Shown here piece after piece: positions 15,210 to 18,928 of a stretch of 18,928 nt of DNA. Under the pieces are notes generated by a model, which had not been told where the DNA came from, made no database searches, and saw only the letters and a list, made by a program, of their open reading frames with translations. Location: NCBI GenBank assembly GCA_944324205.1, contig CALUVK010000011.1:1-18928 (forward strand), written 5' to 3'. The DNA comes from Candidatus Gastranaerophilales bacterium (GTDB lineage: Bacteria; Cyanobacteriota; Vampirovibrionia; Gastranaerophilales; Gastranaerophilaceae). The translations under genes and the position numbers were made by a program. How positions within the stretch are numbered: the stretch's first letter is position 1; each line of letters starts with the position of its first letter.

Positions 15210-15964
15210 ATTCCAAAAAACCTTTCTGCATTTTGCGTAGTTATATCAGTAAGTTCTTCCAATGCCATATCTCTAAGTTTGGCAATTTCTTCAGCAACAT
15301 ATTTGACAAATGCTGGAGTATTAGGTTTTCCTCTGAAAGGTACTGGTGTCAGATATGGAGAATCTGTTTCCAGTACAAGTTTATCTAGAGGAACTTGTTG
15401 AGCGACTTCTTTGGTTTTAACGGCATTTTTGAACGTAACTACACCTCCATTCGCTATATACCATCCTTTTTTAGTACATTCTTGCATAAACTCAACACTT
15501 CCTGAAAAACAGTGAAATAGGATAGGAGAACAACTATTAAATTCTGATAGAATATCAAAAGTGTCTTTGTGGGCGTCTCTGTCGTGAATGACGATTGGTA
15601 AGTTTAATTTATTAGCAAGTTTTATTTGTTTTGCAAAGATTTCACACTGCTTTTCTTTAAAGGATTTATCCCAATAATAATCGAGTCCGATTTCTCCGAT
15701 TGCAACTATATTTTTTCTGTTTTTTATTATAAATTCTTCTACATCATCAGAGTAGGTTTTAGCTTCAGATGGGTAAATACCCAACATTGCATAGATATTT
15801 TCGTATGTTTTAGAAAGTTCTATAATTTTGTTCATTGTTTTTACTTCAACAGACGGATTAATAACTTTTTTTACTCCTGCAGTTTCCATTTGTTGCAGTA
15901 TATTATTTATAGGAGCTTCAATCATATCGATATGAGCATGAGTATCAATTAAATAATTTTTCAT
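15206..15964 (-). CDS. tatD: TatD family metal-dependent hydrolase (DNase)
   Basis: TIM-barrel metallohydrolase of 252 aa. TatD-family members act as 3'-5' exonucleases or D-aminoacyl hydrolases in nucleic-acid or protein quality control. All metal ligands are visible: H9 and H11 (DTHAHID), E91 (AIGEIGLDYY), H127 (LPIVIHDRDA), H151 (LFHCFSGS) and D201 (LETDSPYLTP). The tail FRGKPNTPAFVKYVAEEIAKL and the end NAERFFGI are also typical. No Shine-Dalgarno precedes ATG 15964; a TGC-TACCCT sequence ends 6 nt upstream, like the leaderless promoters of the aminopeptidase and dGTPase-like genes. It overlaps tlyA by 4 nt and is divergent from metK. Confidence 0.93.
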   Translation of the reverse strand: MKNYLIDTHAHIDMIEAPINNILQQMETAGVKKVINPSVEVKTMNKIIELSKTYENIYAMLGIYPSEAKTYSDDVEEFIIKNRKNIVAIGEIGLDYYWDKSFKEKQCEIFAKQIKLANKLNLPIVIHDRDAHKDTFDILSEFNSCSPILFHCFSGSVEFMQECTKKGWYIANGGVVTFKNAVKTKEVAQQVPLDKLVLETDSPYLTPVPFRGKPNTPAFVKYVAEEIAKLRDMALEELTDITTQNAERFFGI

Positions 15965-15970
15965 AGTTTT

Positions 15971-15979
15971 AGGGTAGCA
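15971..15979 (-). promoter_or_regulatory. Possible extended -10 of tatD
   Basis: On the minus strand TGC-TACCCT ends six bases before ATG 15964. The hexamer matches TATAAT at only 3/6, but the TGTGCTA context is shared with the aminopeptidase promoter. Confidence 0.3.
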
Positions 15980-16024
15980 CAGTTGGAGTTTAAATAAAAC
16001 TCATGCAAGAGTTTATTTTATTTG

Positions 16025-16053
16025 TTGCTTTTTATATTTATTCATACTAGAAT
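16025..16053 (+). promoter_or_regulatory. Putative metK promoter
   Basis: TTGCTT (16025-16030), a 17-nt spacer and TAGAAT (16048-16053) predict a start near 16060 and a leader of about 64 nt. In the leader, CCGG at 16071-16074 and 16094-16097 could pair around a loop. AAGGAG at 16111-16116 is 7 nt before ATG 16124. Confidence 0.5.
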
Positions 16054-16123
16054 GTTGCTAATATGTGTAGCCGGGTCGGAATTAAAAACCTTACCGGAGT
16101 AATATAAATTAAGGAGAAAAAAA

Positions 16124-17392
16124 ATGACATCAAGAAAATTCTTATTTACTTCCGAATCAGTTACGGAAGGACACCCCGACAAAGTATGCGATCAGATTTC
16201 TGACGCAATTTTAGATGAGTTCTTAACAAAAGATCCTCAAGCCCGCGTTGCGGCTGAAACAACTGCAACAACAGGCATGGTTCTTGTATGCGGAGAAATT
16301 ACTTCAAACTGTTATGTTGATATTCCGCATGTTGTAAGAAGAACTGTTAGAAATATCGGTTATGCAGGCTCTGCAGGCGGCGGATTTGATTGTGATACAT
16401 GCGCAGTGTTAACAAGTATTGATGAACAATCTGTTGATATTGCAGGCGGTGTTAATAAAGCGTTAGAAAGCAGAAGCGAAAATGCGGATACAGCTTCCAG
16501 CGAGACTTCCAACATAGGAGCAGGCGATCAGGGTATAATGTTTGGTTATGCTTGTAACGAAACTCCTGAATTAATGCCGCTTCCGATAAGCTTGGCTCAT
16601 AAGCTTTCACGTCGTCTTGCACAGGTTCGTAAAGAAGGTATTTTAAGCTACTTGAGACCGGACGGAAAATCACAGGTTACTGTTGAATATGTTGACGGTA
16701 AACCTGAAAGAATTCATACCATCCTGCTCTCAACACAGCATGCGGCTGAAATAAACGGTGTAAGCGATAACTCAAAAATTCAGGCAATAATCTGCAATGA
16801 TTTACAGCATTGTGTAATTGATTATGTTTTTGAAAAAGAGTCTATTAAACCGGATAAAGATACTATAATCTTAATTAACCCGTCCGGACGTTTTGTTGTG
16901 GGAGGCCCGCAGGGCGATTCAGGCTTAACCGGAAGAAAAATCATTGTTGATACCTACGGCGGTTATTCACGCCACGGCGGCGGTGCTTTCTCCGGAAAAG
17001 ATCCTACAAAGGTTGACCGCTCAGCTGCTTATGCTGCAAGATATGTAGCTAAAAACATTGTTGCTGCAGGACTTGCTGACAAATGTGAAATCGAACTTGC
17101 ATACGCAATCGGTGTTGCTGAACCGGTTTCAATTTTTGTCGATACGTTCGGTACCGGAAGAATTTCTGATGATGAGATATCAGAACTTGTAAGAACAAAC
17201 TTTGACTTAAGACCGGCAGCTATTATTGCTGATTTCGATTTAAGAAACCTGCCTGCTAAAAACGGCGGTAAATTCTATCAGAAACTTGCAGCATACGGTC
17301 ATGTCGGCCGTACAGATATAAGTGTTCCATGGGAGCAGACTGATAAAGCTGATATTTTGCGAAAAGCTTTGACGGAATGTTCTGTATGCTAG
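16124..17392 (+). CDS. metK: S-adenosylmethionine synthetase
   Basis: Makes S-adenosylmethionine from methionine and ATP in the cytoplasm, feeding methyltransferases such as the two RNA methyltransferases in this window. Seen: FTSESVTEGHPDKVCDQISD (8-27), with H17 and D19 in the ATP/Mg site; GAGDQGIMFGYACNETPELMP (132-152); GGPQGDSGLTGRKIIVDTYG; the P-loop GGGAFSGKDPTKVDRSA (285-301); and ARYVAKNIVAAGLA. At 422 aa it is longer than E. coli MetK (384) because of an insert before GAGDQG (about 105-130), as in many other bacterial MetKs. It has a strong ribosome binding site and a clear intrinsic terminator, so it is probably a single-gene unit. Confidence 0.97.
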   Translation: MTSRKFLFTSESVTEGHPDKVCDQISDAILDEFLTKDPQARVAAETTATTGMVLVCGEITSNCYVDIPHVVRRTVRNIGYAGSAGGGFDCDTCAVLTSIDEQSVDIAGGVNKALESRSENADTASSETSNIGAGDQGIMFGYACNETPELMPLPISLAHKLSRRLAQVRKEGILSYLRPDGKSQVTVEYVDGKPERIHTILLSTQHAAEINGVSDNSKIQAIICNDLQHCVIDYVFEKESIKPDKDTIILINPSGRFVVGGPQGDSGLTGRKIIVDTYGGYSRHGGGAFSGKDPTKVDRSAAYAARYVAKNIVAAGLADKCEIELAYAIGVAEPVSIFVDTFGTGRISDDEISELVRTNFDLRPAAIIADFDLRNLPAKNGGKFYQKLAAYGHVGRTDISVPWEQTDKADILRKALTECSVC

Positions 17393-17400
17393 ATATAACA

Positions 17401-17432
17401 AAAACTCTCTGCATAGAGCAGAGAGTTTTTTT
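17401..17432 (+). terminator. Rho-independent terminator of metK
   Basis: AAAACTCTCTGC (17401-17412) pairs perfectly with GCAGAGAGTTTT (17418-17429) around the loop ATAGA. The T-run continues to 17432. The stem begins 8 nt after the metK stop. Confidence 0.92.
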
Positions 17433-17493
17433 AATATTTGTAAATATTATTTCATATTTTAGTGACAATCTGAATGAATTAAGATATTATTGA

Positions 17494-17560
17494 TATAGTA
17501 ATACGGGAGGGGTAAAAGAAATAATCGGAAGGATATTCTTATACCTCATAAAAAGAGGAG
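17494..17560 (+). promoter_or_regulatory. Promoter and structured leader of the 159-aa gene
   Basis: TATAGT (17494-17499) is a -10 candidate without a good -35. Next comes the purine run GGGAGGGG (17505-17512), which looks like a Shine-Dalgarno but has no start codon in range. GGTAAAAGAA (17511-17520) can pair with TTCTTATACC (17536-17545), one mismatch in ten, extended by two pairs outward. The true ribosome binding site AGAGGAG is at 17554-17560, 9 nt before the GTG start. Confidence 0.4.
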
Positions 17561-17569
17561 TTTTGGCTC

Positions 17570-18049
17570 GTGTATAATAATAAGAAGATAGAAACGGTAA
17601 ATCCGGTGCAAAGTACATTATCAAGGGATGATGACGCTTTTACGGCTCTTTCAACATCAGCTCTGCTTGCAAAAAGCGCTGTACCTTATTCTCACAGAAG
17701 GATTGCTGATAATTATGTTATAATAAAGCGTATTTATCGTTTTCAAGCTGTTCAGAGCCAGATTACTAATGCAGAAGCACAGCTCCTTAAAAAATACGAT
17801 TTTAACAGATTAGAATTTTCTACAATAAAACAGGTTAATGAAGAACTATCTTACCTCAAAAAGTGGTCAACATCAGGAAATGAACTTTTAAGAAAAGATG
17901 CTGATGAACTTCTCAGAATAAGGTCAAAAGAGTTAAAATATATTGTAGCAAGCCGCTATGCTACTGTAACCAATGAAATATACAACGGCTACAAAGCTCT
18001 GGAAAAATATTTTGAAGAAATTTCTAAGTTTTATTCTCCTATTTGTTAA
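17570..18049 (+). CDS. Hypothetical helical protein, 159 aa
   Basis: Not recognised. The first 30 residues are polar and probably flexible (NNKKIETVNPVQS, DDDAFTALSTSALLA). The rest reads as amphipathic helices, with NYVIIKRIYRFQAVQSQITNAE, a central FNRLEFSTIKQVNEELSYLK and a C-terminal EIYNGYKALEKYFEEISKF. There is no signal peptide, membrane segment, cysteine pair or known motif. The start is GTG, chosen because AGAGGAG lies 9 nt upstream and no ATG is near. It follows the metK terminator, so it has its own promoter, and may share a transcript with the next gene 66 nt downstream. Confidence 0.7.
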   Translation: MYNNKKIETVNPVQSTLSRDDDAFTALSTSALLAKSAVPYSHRRIADNYVIIKRIYRFQAVQSQITNAEAQLLKKYDFNRLEFSTIKQVNEELSYLKKWSTSGNELLRKDADELLRIRSKELKYIVASRYATVTNEIYNGYKALEKYFEEISKFYSPIC

Positions 18050-18115
18050 GAAATTTTAAAAATCATGCAAATTTTATTTTTAGAAGTTTTATTATTAGCG
18101 GAAGGTTAGATTTTT

Positions 18116-18811
18116 ATGAAAATTAATTCCGTTAATAACAGTAATAATACAAGATTTGAGCATGCACATTTAGAAAGTACATATTCAAAAAACAAAAGAG
18201 CAATAGTTGCAGGTATGACAGCTTTAGGTACTGCAGCAAGCTGTGCTGTTATGGCAAAAAAAGGCGGTTATTCTTTAAATCCCAAAAAAATGTTTAAGAA
18301 TATAAAAAAATCATACCTTGCCAAAGTATTCTATGATGATAAACAAGTTATTCCAATTGGCATAGGGTCGTCTTTAGGAGGACTTGCTGGCGGTTATATG
18401 ATTGATACCAATAAGGATAATCGCAAAGCAAAACGACGTGAAACTTTGATGCAAATCGGCAACATATCTATACCAATAACAATTGTTGATTTTTTATCTA
18501 AAAAATGCAAACGTTTCGGGAAAGTACAACAGGCATGCGGTGCTATTGCCGGTATCGGCATTGGAGTTGTCGTCGCAAACTTTATTATGAACAAACTCTG
18601 CAACTTCATATTTAACAATAAATCAGACAGCCGCGGTGTAAAAATTACAGACTTTTCTGCCCACCTTGATGATGCAATATTAGCTGCTTCATATGTTGCA
18701 CCGAAATCCGCCTTTGTACACGGCGTAGCGCGGGTTATTCCAGTAGCTCTAATGGTCGCCGGAAACGAAGTCGGTAATAAAACAGCAAAACAAAACCCTC
18801 TCAAAAGATGA
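18116..18811 (+). CDS. Hypothetical membrane protein, MKINSVNN-type N-terminus
   Basis: Unknown function, 231 aa. The N-terminus MKINSVNNSNNTRFE is a polar leader I recall from many Gastranaerophilales proteins. Hydrophobic, glycine/alanine-rich segments follow at about 29-47 (AIVAGMTALGTAASCAVMA), 78-96 (VIPIGIGSSLGGLAGGYMI), 139-157 (QACGAIAGIGIGVVVANFI) and 203-217, separated by lysine-rich stretches (NPKKMFKNIKKS, NRKAKRRE). This suggests a small multipass membrane protein; the glycine-zipper-like segments may pack against each other. GGAAGG lies about 10 nt before ATG 18116. Probably co-transcribed with the 159-aa gene. No terminator with a T-run is seen after it on the plus strand. Confidence 0.72.
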   Translation: MKINSVNNSNNTRFEHAHLESTYSKNKRAIVAGMTALGTAASCAVMAKKGGYSLNPKKMFKNIKKSYLAKVFYDDKQVIPIGIGSSLGGLAGGYMIDTNKDNRKAKRRETLMQIGNISIPITIVDFLSKKCKRFGKVQQACGAIAGIGIGVVVANFIMNKLCNFIFNNKSDSRGVKITDFSAHLDDAILAASYVAPKSAFVHGVARVIPVALMVAGNEVGNKTAKQNPLKR

Positions 18812-18872
18812 TGTTTTAGGGGCAAGCCCTTCTATACATCACCATCCGCATACAAAATCTTCACACTCCCAA

Positions 18873-18894
18873 AATCTTAAAAACTTTTAAGATT
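18873..18894 (-). terminator. AT-rich hairpin at the end of a minus-strand gene
   Basis: AATCTTAAAA (18873-18882) and TTTTAAGATT (18885-18894) are perfect inverted repeats separated by two bases. Read on the minus strand the hairpin directly follows a stop codon and is followed by a short T-run, so it may be a weak terminator. It could also act for the plus-strand gene ending at 18811. Confidence 0.4.
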
Positions 18895-18928
18895 AAGCAA
18901 GTCCAAGAGCTTTTTTGTACCAAGAGAA
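18893..18928 (-). CDS. Possible C-terminal end of a gene running in from the right edge
   Basis: On the minus strand the edge reads FSWYKKALGLA and then TAA at 18895-18893, with a hairpin directly after. Eleven residues are too few to name a family. The stop-hairpin arrangement is the only support for a real gene end. Confidence 0.3.
   Translation of the reverse strand, partial: FSWYKKALGLA

Noticed and set aside
15990..16020. Inverted repeat AAACTC-ATGCAA-GAGTTT between tatD and metK
   Set aside because: The stem is only 6 bp and imperfect beyond that, and it lies between divergent genes, so it is not a terminator; too weak to call an operator.
18394..18825. 143-residue minus-strand open frame opposite the 231-aa gene
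   Set aside because: The plus frame has a ribosome site and a recognised lineage N-terminus; the minus frame is rich in shadow-type Pro/Ala/Cys and has neither.
18824..18840. AGGG-GCAAG-CCCT hairpin after the 231-aa gene
   Set aside because: Only a 4-bp stem without a T-run; not a convincing terminator.
1..18928. Search for CRISPR arrays, tRNA, rRNA, integrase or IS genes
   Set aside because: No regularly spaced direct repeats, cloverleaf-like or rRNA sequences, or transposase/integrase motifs were seen by eye; only the short inverted-repeat element was found.

Overview
The window is AT-rich, densely coded bacterial chromosome with no phage, plasmid, IS transposase, CRISPR array, rRNA or tRNA visible. 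Housekeeping genes (GlmU, MetK, TlyA, TatD, a dGTPase-like HD hydrolase, MgtC, aminopeptidase P, LemA/DUF3137) are mixed with lineage-restricted proteins. One has the start MGMAASQARLL and the end FSIFS; another starts MKINSVNN. From memory, this combination fits the non-photosynthetic sister group of Cyanobacteria found in animal guts (Vampirovibrionia/Melainabacteria, order Gastranaerophilales). That assignment is an inference, not a database result.

Layout: glmU (+) meets a LipM/LplA-type gene and a dGTPase-like gene (-, ATGA-coupled). A divergent intergene follows, then mgtC and a membrane-anchored TPR gene (+, overlapping). That TPR gene meets a very acidic 547-aa protein (-). After a 248-bp intergene come lemA and a DUF3137 gene (+). 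A 142-bp inverted-repeat element follows, then an aminopeptidase P gene and a TrmH/SpoU-type methyltransferase gene (+, ATGA-coupled). These meet a 480-aa lineage-specific protein (-). Next is a 547-aa TPR protein (+), meeting tatD-tlyA (-, coupled through TTGA). Finally metK (+, with a clear intrinsic terminator) precedes two unrecognised genes (+). The last bases hold the probable C-terminal end of a minus-strand gene.

Non-coding signals give the most interest. (1) A roughly 55-bp composite motif, ACTTTA-N14/15-TTGTTACA-N3-CTTAAT, stands upstream of glmU, in the acidic-gene/lemA intergene and in the 480-aa/TPR intergene, which suggests a shared regulator. (2) A MITE/REP-like element with TGTAGGTCAGGC ends lies between the DUF3137 gene and the aminopeptidase gene and abuts the latter's promoter. 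(3) Three genes (dGTPase-like, aminopeptidase P, tatD) have a -10-like box 6-7 nt before the start codon and no Shine-Dalgarno, predicting leaderless mRNAs. (4) All four convergent gene pairs overlap or abut at their stop codons, with no room for separate terminators. No new multi-gene defence or biosynthetic system is evident. The least explained proteins are the acidic protein, the MGMAASQARLL protein and the two genes downstream of metK.
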